A DNA stretch of 12,256 nucleotides from an uncultured Eubacteriales bacterium (GTDB taxonomy: Bacteria; Bacillota; Clostridia; Christensenellales; Borkfalkiaceae): contig CACXDQ010000240.1 of the NCBI GenBank assembly GCA_902766475.1, positions 1 through 12,256 on the forward strand, written 5' to 3'. Of the stretch, positions 1 through 6,008 are shown one piece after another. The notes beneath the pieces are model-generated. The model did no database searches. It worked only from the letters and a program-made list of their open reading frames with translations, and was not told where the DNA came from. The first letter of the stretch is position 1, and each line of letters begins with the position of its first letter. The position numbers were made by a program, and so were the translations under genes.

Positions 1-201
1 ACGTTCGTGTACGTTACCGACGATTCGGGTATCGGCGGCGCTCACCACGATCCCGAAATTCCGAACGACGTCGTTGAAAGGCTCAACGATCTCATGGTAA
101 GGCTTATAAAGGGCTACCATTCGGGGCAGTTCGAAGAGCCTGTCGATTGGAAAACGCTCGAAACCGAAGAGGGGCAAGAGCAAAGTGCGGAAAAATATTA
201 A
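1..201 (+). CDS. C-terminal end of a gene of uncertain function (possibly carboxyltransferase AccA-like)
   Basis: The reading frame is open from the first base of the window and stops with TAA at 199-201, so only the last 66 residues are present and the true start lies upstream. The visible tail has a GGAHHDPE segment (residues 13-20 of the fragment) and ends in an acidic, Glu/Gln-rich stretch with no membrane segment. A Gly-Gly-Ala-His-x-(D/N)-P-E block recalls the C-terminal part of acetyl-CoA carboxylase carboxyltransferase alpha subunits, but the surrounding residues do not match well enough for me to name it; that is a weak inference. A coding call is supported by the open frame and by two strong hairpins directly after the stop. 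Gene identity is unresolved. Confidence 0.55.
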   Translation, partial: TFVYVTDDSGIGGAHHDPEIPNDVVERLNDLMVRLIKGYHSGQFEEPVDWKTLETEEGQEQSAEKY

Positions 202-212
202 AAGTACAAATA

Positions 213-252
213 AAAGCGCCGCCGCAATACCTCGGTAATGCGGCGGCGCTTT
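213..252. terminator. Perfect 14-bp GC-rich hairpin after the first gene
   Basis: A perfect inverted repeat has arms at 213-226 and 239-252 and a 12-nt loop. It starts 12 bases after the stop of the partial plus-strand gene. The stem ends in A3/T3, but no further T-run follows, so on its own it is a weak intrinsic terminator. It may act together with the next hairpin or protect the 3' end of the mRNA. Confidence 0.6.
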
Positions 253-263
253 GCCGTTTATAT

Positions 264-309
264 AAAAAGGGGGGCGGGCGCAATATCCCTTTGCGCCCGC
301 CCCGTTTTT
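264..309. terminator. Bidirectional Rho-independent terminator
   Basis: A perfect 13-bp GC-rich stem has arms at 271-283 and 291-303 with a 7-nt loop. It is flanked by AAAAA on the left (264-268) and TTTTT on the right (305-309), so both strands give a stem followed by a U-run. It lies between convergent genes: the partial plus-strand gene and the minus-strand MarR/MBL-rubredoxin operon. Confidence 0.85.
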
Positions 310-319
310 CATGTAACAA

Positions 320-337
320 AGCCGATAAAATTCGGCT
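320..337 (-). terminator. Small hairpin downstream of the MBL-rubredoxin operon
   Basis: The inverted repeat AGCCGA/TCGGCT (320-325 and 332-337, 6-nt loop) is followed on the minus strand by TTGTT. It is a weak terminator candidate for minus-strand transcripts, backed up by the stronger hairpin at 264-309. Confidence 0.35.
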
Positions 338-355
338 GAAAGCAAATATTTTTGA

Positions 356-436
356 TTATTCTGCCGGCTGCCGCTTGCACCTTACCGGCTCACCCGCCTT
401 TTTCATAGCTTTCGGAACAATTTCTCTTTCGGACAT
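356..436 (-). CDS. Possible 26-residue small ORF downstream of the MBL-rubredoxin gene
   Basis: ATG at 434-436 opens a 26-codon frame ending in TAA at 356-358, which would give a small, highly charged, basic peptide with one Cys. It lies 54 bases downstream of the MBL-rubredoxin stop, on the same strand and before the hairpin at 320-337, so it would be co-transcribed. The upstream sequence has only a weak Shine-Dalgarno match (GAG about 8 bases before the ATG). I do not recognise the peptide. It could be chance. Confidence 0.2.
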   Translation of the reverse strand: MSEREIVPKAMKKAGEPVRCKRQPAE

Positions 437-490
437 AATTATTCTCGTTCTATGAGGTGATTTTCGTAACCTATCCCTTTGATTATTTTA

Positions 491-1432
491 TTATGCCTGA
501 TTGAATTTTTCTTTGGGTTGTTTACAGCGAGGGCATTTCCAGTCGTCCGGAAGGTCCTCGAAAGCCACGCCGTCATGTTCGGCGGGGTCGTAAACGTAGC
601 CGCATACGGAGCAGACGTATTTTCCGCTCGCTTTCTTTTCACCGAAATCTACTTCAGCCAATACCGTTTCGACGGGGTTGTCGAGGTCGATAACTCTCTT
701 TGCCTCGAGGTTTTCATAGCCTTGCGGAGTGTGCGTTCCGCAGTAAACGGTGGGGTTGTTTTTGACGAATTCACGCACTCTGTCGAGCGTTTCCCTTGCG
801 GCGGCTCTGTCGTCGTAAACGACGGAAAGCTTGTTTTGGTAAAGCGCCTCGTCGACGTAGGTTATATCGCCGTGGAGCATATAGTAAAGTCCGCCGTCCT
901 CGACGATGACGATACTGTTGCCGTTGGTGTGCCCCTTAGCTTTTATCATGAAAACGCCGTCCGATATCTTTTCGGAAGCCGGGAAATTGTGATAAGCGCC
1001 GCTTGTAAACTTTACGGGGACGATATTATTCAGCCCTTTAAGCTCGTCTGCGCTCGTTTCTTCCTCATTGACGTAAATTTTTGCGTTGGGGAAAGAGCGA
1101 AGCTCGCCCGAATGGTCGGCGTGTCGATGCGTCAGAATTATTTTCGTGACGTCCTCTCTCTTGTAGCCGAGCTTGTCGAATGCCTCCAAGTAAGAGCAGA
1201 TATCCATGCCCGTATAAGCCGGGCTTTTCTCGTTAGGAACTTCTTCCGGCGTGCCCTCGGGAAGCCCCGTATCGACGAGAATAATTTCCTTGCCCGTGTC
1301 TATGAGATAGTTTTGCAAACTGCCTCTGTACCTTACGTTGTTGTCGAATTTGTCGGGTCCTTCCTCGCCGCCAAATACGAACGGCTGACCGTAAAACCCG
1401 TCTTTTCTGAATTTGACCGCTTTGATGATCAT
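491..1432 (-). CDS. Metallo-beta-lactamase-fold protein with C-terminal rubredoxin domain
   Basis: This 313-residue two-domain protein has no signal peptide or membrane segment and is probably cytosolic. Residues 1-255 are a metallo-beta-lactamase fold with the metal signature H102-x-H104-x-D106-H107 and further candidate ligands H168, D189 and H234. Residues 271-311 are a rubredoxin-type Fe(Cys)4 domain with C274-x2-C277 and C300-x2-C303. It is not a flavodiiron protein: the HxHxDH motif is the hydrolase/persulfide-dioxygenase type and there is no flavodoxin domain. The rubredoxin suggests electron transfer to or from the metal site, or redox sensing; the substrate is unknown. I chose ATG at 1430-1432 because it forms an ATGA overlap with the MarR stop and has AAAGGAG 10 bases upstream. 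A TTG three codons earlier is only one base from that ribosome site. Confidence 0.9.
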   Translation of the reverse strand: MIIKAVKFRKDGFYGQPFVFGGEEGPDKFDNNVRYRGSLQNYLIDTGKEIILVDTGLPEGTPEEVPNEKSPAYTGMDICSYLEAFDKLGYKREDVTKIILTHRHADHSGELRSFPNAKIYVNEEETSADELKGLNNIVPVKFTSGAYHNFPASEKISDGVFMIKAKGHTNGNSIVIVEDGGLYYMLHGDITYVDEALYQNKLSVVYDDRAAARETLDRVREFVKNNPTVYCGTHTPQGYENLEAKRVIDLDNPVETVLAEVDFGEKKASGKYVCSVCGYVYDPAEHDGVAFEDLPDDWKCPRCKQPKEKFNQA

Positions 1433-1869
1433 TTGTCCCAATCTCCTTTTAATAATTTATATAATAAGTTTTTAAAAACAAAAAATTCTTCGTCCGTAAG
1501 CCAATGTTCTTCGGCGAGCGTTTTCGGCACTTTTACCGCTTTTTCTTTGAGCTTACGCCCCTTTTCCGTCAGAGAAATAATAATATTGCGCCTGTCGTGA
1601 TCGTCCTTTTTTATATCTACCAACCCTTTTTTTTGCAAATTTTTGAGAAGGTCGGTAAGCGTGTTCGCCTTTAAATAGAGCGCTTTTACGAGATCCTTTT
1701 CGTTGACCGCCTCTTTTTCCCACAACACCATCATTGCGACGTACTGCGTATAGGTGAGATCTATTTCCCTAAGCAGCGGCTGGTATCTTCGCAATATCTT
1801 GTTCGCTACGGCATAAGTCGGGAAGCAAACCTGATTTTCGAGTAATAATAGCTCGCAAACGTCTTTCAT
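1429..1869 (-). CDS. MarR-family transcriptional repressor, OhrR-like with peroxide-sensing Cys15
   Basis: This 146-residue winged-helix regulator matches the OhrR branch of MarR. It has Cys15 in an ENQVCFPTYA segment, with Tyr29 and Tyr40 at the positions that hydrogen-bond the reactive cysteine in Bacillus subtilis OhrR. The winged-helix core spans about residues 37-105, with a DDHDRR wing motif at about 91-96. In that family, peroxide oxidation of the single N-terminal Cys releases the dimer from DNA. Cys5 is a second N-terminal cysteine. The start ATG at 1867-1869 has AAGGTG six bases upstream. Its stop overlaps the MBL-rubredoxin start by ATGA, so both are translated from one mRNA, and two palindromes at its own promoter imply autorepression. 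Which oxidant it senses is inferred, not seen. Confidence 0.9.
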   Translation of the reverse strand: MKDVCELLLLENQVCFPTYAVANKILRRYQPLLREIDLTYTQYVAMMVLWEKEAVNEKDLVKALYLKANTLTDLLKNLQKKGLVDIKKDDHDRRNIIISLTEKGRKLKEKAVKVPKTLAEEHWLTDEEFFVFKNLLYKLLKGDWDK

Positions 1870-1888
1870 TTTTCACCTTAAAAGTAAA

Positions 1889-1906
1889 TATATCGTATCC
1901 GACATA
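1889..1906. promoter_or_regulatory. Operator 1 for the MarR/OhrR-like repressor
   Basis: This 18-bp near-palindrome has TATATCG and CGACATA half-sites around TATC, with one mismatch in the dyad. It lies just downstream of the -10 box and between the promoter and the marR start. It repeats operator 2 at a 23-bp centre-to-centre distance, about two helical turns, so two dimers could bind the same face. Confidence 0.7.
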
Positions 1907-1909
1907 ATT

Positions 1910-1939
1910 ATTATATCGTATCCGATATATTTTTGTCAA
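1910..1939 (-). promoter_or_regulatory. SigA-type promoter of the marR/MBL-rubredoxin operon
   Basis: On the minus strand, TTGACA (1939-1934) and TATAAT (1915-1910) are both perfect consensus with an 18-bp spacer. Operator 2 covers most of the spacer and the start of the -10 box, so a bound repressor would block RNA polymerase. Confidence 0.8.
1912..1929. promoter_or_regulatory. Operator 2 for the MarR/OhrR-like repressor
   Basis: A perfect 7+4+7 palindrome: TATATCG, central TATC, CGATATA. It overlaps the -10 element and the spacer of the marR promoter. The perfect symmetry suggests it is the higher-affinity site of the pair. Confidence 0.75.
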
Positions 1940-1980
1940 GCGTTTTATAAAAAATTTTTTCACGGTTTTTATAACGGCAT

Positions 1981-2021
1981 AAAAAGCTGCGGCAAGCGAA
2001 TTTTTTCGCTTGCCGCAGCTT
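1981..2021 (-). terminator. Rho-independent terminator of the long minus-strand gene run
   Basis: A perfect 17-bp stem (1984-2000 with 2005-2021) closes on a TTTT loop and on the minus strand runs into a T-tract (1985-1981). It lies 51 bases after the SGNH hydrolase stop and insulates the downstream marR promoter. Confidence 0.85.
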
Positions 2022-2071
2022 ACAAAAGCACAAAACAGAGGATGATCAAAAATTAATAACCGCTTGCAATA

Positions 2072-2806
2072 TCAAACGCAAGCTTTATCGGCGCAATCGA
2101 TGAGAATTTTCGCCGTCTTTTCGTCAACGCCTTCGGGGGCGTATGCGCATTTTTTTACGTCAAGCCCCAAGAAGAACTTCGCAAAGCAGAGCGCACCCAA
2201 AAATCTGCCCTTGTCGAGCGATAAGTGATATCCGTCCCTCGTAAGGCGGTCGCCCAAAATTTCCCTCGCCGTCTGTACGGCGCTTCCCGTAGGCGATACG
2301 GCGGAAAAATATCCCGTGGGCAGAACTACGTCCTTAACGGCTGAAACTATTGCGTTATACATCGTTTGCTGGTCGTTTCCGTAATCTGCAAATTGGGGGT
2401 GAGTAGAGTCGCCTTGATAAGCCCAAGTCATGTTCCATACGAGCTTCGGGTTGTTTTTAACGCTCCCTTTAACGAAGTTTACGAGCTTGTCGAGATATGG
2501 TTGATAGCTCTCCTTTTGCCCCGAAAAACCGCTCGCTTGCTGAAAGCTTATCATATCCCATTCACGGGATAAAAGTGCGTCTATAAGTCGATAATTAAAT
2601 GTTGTAACCCAGCCTTCACCGACGTTTAAACGGTATTCGTAATCGGGGAGATCGCCCTCGGCGCATTGAAGATGCCGCTTTAAAGAGCAGCCGCCTATGT
2701 AGAGATTGCCGAGGATAAGGTCTTTCGCTCCGCAAGAGGAAGCGACGTTATACAAAAGGTCTGTACAGTCGTCCGAAAAGCTGTTTCCGATAAATAATAT
2801 TTTCAT
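2072..2806 (-). CDS. DUF4886-type SGNH/GDSL-like hydrolase
   Basis: This 244-residue protein has the features of an SGNH-fold esterase/acylhydrolase of the DUF4886 group. The N-terminal block I is GNSFSDD with nucleophile candidate Ser9, and the C-terminal DGYH block supplies Asp191 and His194. Gly-Gly-Cys-Ser near residues 38-41 and QQAS near 90 are in positions where these proteins form the oxyanion hole. There is no signal peptide, so it probably acts in the cytoplasm; the natural ester is unknown. Its ATG (2806-2804) overlaps the TGA of the phosphoribosyltransferase as ATGA, so the two are translationally coupled. It is the last gene before the terminator at 1981-2021. Confidence 0.8.
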   Translation of the reverse strand: MKILFIGNSFSDDCTDLLYNVASSCGAKDLILGNLYIGGCSLKRHLQCAEGDLPDYEYRLNVGEGWVTTFNYRLIDALLSREWDMISFQQASGFSGQKESYQPYLDKLVNFVKGSVKNNPKLVWNMTWAYQGDSTHPQFADYGNDQQTMYNAIVSAVKDVVLPTGYFSAVSPTGSAVQTAREILGDRLTRDGYHLSLDKGRFLGALCFAKFFLGLDVKKCAYAPEGVDEKTAKILIDCADKACV

Positions 2807-3345
2807 AATAAAGGAATTTTTTGAAGATAAATTACGTCCGCTCTGTCTGCGGCTTTGCCTTCGGCTAACACGAACGCCTTTTTGTAGATAATGCCGCCGG
2901 CTTTTTTAACGAGCGCTTCAAGCCCTTTGAGGCTCTCGCCGGTAGAGATAACGTCGTCCACGATGCCCACTTTTTTGCCTTTTAAAAGCTCGACGTCGTG
3001 GCGTGAAAGATATAATTTCTGCGGCTCTCCCGTCGTTATCGACGAGCCGTAAGAAACCTCGATTCCGTCCTGCATATAGAGCTTTTTAGCCTTTCTCGCA
3101 ACGGCGTAATAGTGATGACCTATCTCCCTCGCTACGACGTGGGTGAGCTGTAAGCCCTTAGATTCGGCGGTGATGAGAACTTCGCAGTCCCCAAGATATT
3201 TCGCAAGGTGCTTTCCGCAATGTTCCGTCATTTCCGAATTTCCGTGAAGGTTGAAAAACGCAATGTTTATTCCGCTCGGAAGGGGCAGAATGGGCAGATC
3301 GGCTTTATAGCCTTCGATATCGATCGTTAAAACTTTTTCATTCAT
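2803..3345 (-). CDS. Purine-type phosphoribosyltransferase
   Basis: This 180-residue type I phosphoribosyltransferase would transfer phosphoribosyl from PRPP to a base. The PRPP-binding loop is at about residues 126-138 (VGIVDDVISTGES: hydrophobic strand, Asp-Asp, then the T-G turn). The AESKG segment at 60-64 corresponds to the adenine-PRT block I position, so an adenine- or xanthine-type salvage enzyme is likelier than a pyrimidine one; the base specificity is inferred. I chose ATG at 3343-3345 because GGTGAGG lies eight bases upstream. A GTG ten codons earlier would sit at or before the predicted transcription start. It has its own promoter and overlaps the SGNH hydrolase gene by ATGA, an unusual partner. 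Confidence 0.85.
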   Translation of the reverse strand: MNEKVLTIDIEGYKADLPILPLPSGINIAFFNLHGNSEMTEHCGKHLAKYLGDCEVLITAESKGLQLTHVVAREIGHHYYAVARKAKKLYMQDGIEVSYGSSITTGEPQKLYLSRHDVELLKGKKVGIVDDVISTGESLKGLEALVKKAGGIIYKKAFVLAEGKAADRADVIYLQKIPLL

Positions 3346-3365
3346 TTTAATTACCTCACCATATA

Positions 3366-3394
3366 ATTTTAGCACTTTTTATCTTCGTTTGCAA
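3366..3394 (-). promoter_or_regulatory. Promoter for the phosphoribosyltransferase-hydrolase pair
   Basis: On the minus strand, TTGCAA (3394-3389) is separated by 17 bases from TAAAAT (3371-3366). The start of transcription would fall near 3359, leaving a very short leader that contains GGTGAGG. It lies in the 55-base gap after mntP. Confidence 0.6.
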
Positions 3395-3400
3395 CTGTTT

Positions 3401-3976
3401 TTAAATTATGCCCGTAATAAATATTTCCACGCCTATCGCAATCAGAATGATCCCGCCCAATATCTCTGCTTTGTTTCCCAAAACGGTGCCGAATTTTTTG
3501 CCGATAATAACGGATAAAAACGTGAGGGCAAACGTTACTGCGGCAATTATCGCCGCCGCAATAATTGCCGCAGACAAATCGTATTCCGCAAAGGTAAAGC
3601 CGACGGAAAGTGCGTCGATTGAAGTCGCCACAGCCTGAACGACGAGCGCCCAAAGGGTGAGCGTTTTGCCGCCTTTCATATCGCCGTTCTTTTTCTTTAT
3701 GCCCTCGATAAGCGTTTTGCCGCCCAAAAACAGCAACAAAACAAGCGCTATCCAAGGAATAAATCTCTCTATCACCGAGAGGAGCGCATTGCCGATAAAA
3801 TAGCCGATAAGCGGCATTATCGCCTGAAACACGGCGTAGAAAAGAGCCATTACGAAAACTTTCAAAAGCCGCATTTTAGGCTCGTTGAAACCGTTCGCCA
3901 TAGATACGGCGCATGCGTCCATCGCAAGCCCCACGCCGAGCATTGTATTTCTTATAAAAAATTCTACCGTAAACAT
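3401..3976 (-). CDS. mntP: Manganese efflux pump MntP
   Basis: This 191-residue membrane protein of the MntP (DUF204) family exports Mn2+ across the cytoplasmic membrane. The two halves carry the family's duplicated acidic motif: GLAMDACAVS with Asp20 in the first helix and ATSIDALSVG with Asp121 in the fourth. The conserved NKAEILGG near residues 168-175 contributes Glu171. Six hydrophobic segments are visible. Length matches the family. An Ala/Ile-rich stretch at 136-146 is encoded by a perfect DNA palindrome (arms 3538-3550 and 3561-3573). The start at 3974-3976 keeps the full first helix, although the nearest Shine-Dalgarno match (AAGG) is rather distant. The gene has its own promoter but no room for a manganese riboswitch: only 55 bases separate it from the upstream gene. 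Confidence 0.92.
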   Translation of the reverse strand: MFTVEFFIRNTMLGVGLAMDACAVSMANGFNEPKMRLLKVFVMALFYAVFQAIMPLIGYFIGNALLSVIERFIPWIALVLLLFLGGKTLIEGIKKKNGDMKGGKTLTLWALVVQAVATSIDALSVGFTFAEYDLSAAIIAAAIIAAVTFALTFLSVIIGKKFGTVLGNKAEILGGIILIAIGVEIFITGII

Positions 3977-3978
3977 AT

Positions 3979-4003
3979 AAAAAGGTCGCCTTTTAACGAC
4001 CTC
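3979..4003 (-). terminator. Hairpin with U-run between the candidate anti-sigma gene and mntP
   Basis: AGGTCG/CGACCT (3997-4002 with 3983-3988) has an 8-nt loop and is followed on the minus strand by a T-run (3983-3979). It can terminate read-through from the sigma operon. From the mntP promoter, transcription should begin inside the left arm, weakening the stem, while the AAGG beside the loop is the only ribosome-site candidate for mntP. Confidence 0.5.
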
Positions 4004-4006
4004 TTT

Positions 4007-4035
4007 ATTTTAACACATTGCTTAACTTAAATCAA
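4007..4035 (-). promoter_or_regulatory. Promoter of mntP
   Basis: On the minus strand, TTGATT (4035-4030) is separated by 17 bases from TAAAAT (4012-4007). The -35 box overlaps the last codons of the upstream membrane-protein gene. The predicted transcription start is near 4000, about 24 bases before the mntP ATG. Confidence 0.6.
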
Positions 4036-4625
4036 GCTTTTATGCGAAGATTGTCAAGCTCTCTTTTAAATGAAGAATAACTCTCTCCGTCGGGCAAAAA
4101 GATTGCCCCGTAACTATCCGTGAAATACTTTTCGTAAAATGCGTATTCTTCCCTTTCTCCGCTGTCAAAAACTATTTTCACATTGTATATCGGGGCGGAC
4201 GGATCTGCGCTTTCGGTGCGTTCGCTTTTAGCGATAAGTGCGCCTATAAGTCGATAAACCTCGTTTATTTTATCCTTTTCGAGAGTGAGCGTTCCGCTTT
4301 TTCCGTCAAAGTAAGATATTTCCGCCTCGCAATAAGTTTCCGCGTCGCCCGCCTCTGCCGCCTTGTCGTTTTCGGCTATGGCGTCGCCGCCTTGAACTAT
4401 TTCGGCTCTGTCTGCGTTTTTCGTCGTTTCTGCGCCGTTTGCGGCGGTGGGGGCGTAAGCCTTATTCGTTCCCGAAAAGACGAACGAAAAACTCACGCCG
4501 AATGTAAGCAGCAGCACGGCGGCGGACGATATAAGCCCATATATCATATATTTTTTTTGTCTGCGCTTTTCCTTTATCTCTTTTGCACGGACGTATACTT
4601 TTTCCTTGAATTGTTTATCCGTCAT
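4032..4625 (-). CDS. Single-pass membrane protein, candidate anti-sigma factor
   Basis: This 197-residue protein has a basic cytoplasmic N-terminus (residues 1-26, many Lys/Arg), one hydrophobic segment at about 27-50, an Ala/Glu/Asp-rich linker at about 55-100, and a C-terminal extracytoplasmic domain at about 100-197. It carries no HxxxCxxC zinc anti-sigma motif, and I do not recognise the outer domain. The role is inferred from position: the gene starts inside the end of the ECF sigma gene with an 11-base overlap, as sigma/anti-sigma pairs commonly do. The short N-terminus (about 26 residues) would have to be the sigma-binding part. It could instead be a sensor or effector of the same regulon. 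The hairpin at 3979-4003 follows it. Confidence 0.7.
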   Translation of the reverse strand: MTDKQFKEKVYVRAKEIKEKRRQKKYMIYGLISSAAVLLLTFGVSFSFVFSGTNKAYAPTAANGAETTKNADRAEIVQGGDAIAENDKAAEAGDAETYCEAEISYFDGKSGTLTLEKDKINEVYRLIGALIAKSERTESADPSAPIYNVKIVFDSGEREEYAFYEKYFTDSYGAIFLPDGESYSSFKRELDNLRIKA

Positions 4626-5163
4626 ATCTCATCTTGTCCTTCAAATTCTTCTTTGCGGCGGCGAGCAGTTTATCGAGTTTTTTGACGGTTATCTTCATTG
4701 CCGTCGCCGCCTCTTTATAACTCATTCCGTCGATATAAACGAGCCATACCGCCGATCTCTGTTTTTCGGGAAGTGCCCGTATAGTGCGTTTAAGCTCGTC
4801 TTTTTCGGCGTATTCGTCCGAAAACTCGGCTTGGGTGTATGGCAAGAACTCTTCGCCCACGTCGCTTAGCCTGACGGTGCGCCGATATTTTTTTAATTGG
4901 TCGAGCGCACGGCATCTGCATATCATCATGAGGTAGCTTTTTATCGGTATCGAAAAATTGTATTTCTTCTTTATCGCAAGCTCCGCAAACGCCTCGACGG
5001 CGCAGTCCTCGGCGAGCGCCTCGTCCTTTATTATCGAACGTGCGTAAGCCGTAAGGTCGTTTCTGTAAAGCCCGATAAGCCCGTCGAAACCGCTCTCGTC
5101 GCCCTCCGTATAACGGCGGTAAAGTTCTTCGCCGCTCAATTGCGTTTTCATTTTCTCTCTCAT
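4615..5163 (-). CDS. ECF-subfamily RNA polymerase sigma factor
   Basis: This protein of up to 182 residues has the sigma-70 region 2 at about 25-90 (DLTAYARSIIKDEALAEDC is the region 2.1-2.2-like helix) and region 4 at about 128-178, with an LPEKQRSAVWLVYIDGMSYKEAA-type helix-turn-helix. Regions 1 and 3 are absent, as in ECF sigmas. It would direct polymerase to a small stress regulon held in check by its membrane partner. Two starts are possible. The ATG at 5161-5163 forms an ATGA overlap with the RluA-type gene. The ATG four codons later (5149-5151) has GAGAG just upstream. The overlap suggests coupling, the ribosome site favours the shorter form, and I keep the longer one. No promoter is seen directly before it. 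Confidence 0.85.
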   Translation of the reverse strand: MREKMKTQLSGEELYRRYTEGDESGFDGLIGLYRNDLTAYARSIIKDEALAEDCAVEAFAELAIKKKYNFSIPIKSYLMMICRCRALDQLKKYRRTVRLSDVGEEFLPYTQAEFSDEYAEKDELKRTIRALPEKQRSAVWLVYIDGMSYKEAATAMKITVKKLDKLLAAAKKNLKDKMRYDG

Positions 5164-6002
5164 ATATTGTACGTTTTAATGAGGCGTTTCACCCCTTCCT
5201 CGCAACAAAAAGTTTTTCCGTCGAGGTAAAACAGCGGACTGTTTTCGTCGAAATGCAGTGTTAGCGATTTTGCCGTCAGCCGCTGCGTTTTCGCCTTGAA
5301 TTTTCTGTTTATCTTTTCGTTTCCGTATTTTCCGTCGCCTATTATCGGCAAATTCAAAAATGCGAGGTGCGCCCTTATCTGGTGCGTCTTGCCGGTTACG
5401 AGCTTCACCTTTAAAACCGCCGTTTCAGCCGTGCGCTTTAAAACTTCGTATTCCGTTACTATTTTTTCGTAAGACGGGGCGGGCTTGTCCGAAATTTTTA
5501 CGAGCGCTTTCTCTGCGTCCTTTTTAAGGTACGCCGTCATAGTCGCTCTGTCCGCTTTCGGCGTGCCGAAAACTTCCGCTAAATAGTATTTGTCGAAAGT
5601 TCTGTCCTTAAAGCCCTTCAAAAGCTCCGTTTCGGCGGCGGGGGATAGGGCGAAAATCATTATTCCGTCGGTGTTTCTGTCGAGCCTGTGAATAAATGCG
5701 GCGGCGGGGTATGCGCCTTGAATTTTAGCGAAAAACTCTTCCGAAGAAATGCCGTCCGGTTTATAGACCACGAGAACGTTTTCGTCCTTGTAAATTTCCC
5801 TTATCGGGCGAACGGTGCCGTCGAAATACGCTTCGATAAGGTCGTGCGGCGCAGTCTGAATATCGCCGCCGACACGTTTTCCGTTCAGCTTTACGTCTTT
5901 TTTGCGGAAAAGCTTCATTATCGTCGAATAATTTATCTCGTCGCCGTAGAAATTTTTAAGTTCCTTAGAGAGCTTATCTCCGCCCGAATAAAATGTTTTC
6001 AT
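5160..6002 (-). CDS. RluA-family pseudouridine synthase
   Basis: This 280-residue enzyme would isomerise uridine to pseudouridine in ribosomal or transfer RNA. An S4-like RNA-binding domain occupies about residues 10-60. The catalytic domain carries HRLDRNTDG at 105-113 with the catalytic Asp108, and TGKTHQIRAHL at 203-213, the family's C-terminal signature. Which uridine is modified cannot be told from sequence. I chose ATG at 6000-6002. A TTG six codons upstream lies inside the promoter. A promoter at 6037-6009 places transcription initiation on or next to the A of this ATG and there is no Shine-Dalgarno site, so the mRNA looks leaderless. The gene overlaps the ECF sigma gene by ATGA, so the sigma factor is expressed from this transcript. 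Confidence 0.9.
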   Translation of the reverse strand: MKTFYSGGDKLSKELKNFYGDEINYSTIMKLFRKKDVKLNGKRVGGDIQTAPHDLIEAYFDGTVRPIREIYKDENVLVVYKPDGISSEEFFAKIQGAYPAAAFIHRLDRNTDGIMIFALSPAAETELLKGFKDRTFDKYYLAEVFGTPKADRATMTAYLKKDAEKALVKISDKPAPSYEKIVTEYEVLKRTAETAVLKVKLVTGKTHQIRAHLAFLNLPIIGDGKYGNEKINRKFKAKTQRLTAKSLTLHFDENSPLFYLDGKTFCCEEGVKRLIKTYNI

Positions 6003-6008
6003 AGGCAA

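Noticed and set aside
491..1432. Flavodiiron (nitric oxide or oxygen) reductase
   Set aside because: The metal motif is HxHxDH rather than the diiron HxExD pattern, and there is no flavodoxin domain between the MBL and rubredoxin parts.
479..1600. A 373-codon plus-strand frame opposite the MBL-rubredoxin gene
   Set aside because: It is antisense to a protein with clear metal-site and rubredoxin motifs, runs on into the MarR gene, and has no recognisable domain. It is a codon-usage shadow.
3977..4031. Manganese (yybP-ykoY) riboswitch before mntP
   Set aside because: The gap is only 55 bases and holds a promoter -10 box and one short hairpin; a riboswitch of about 100 bases cannot fit.
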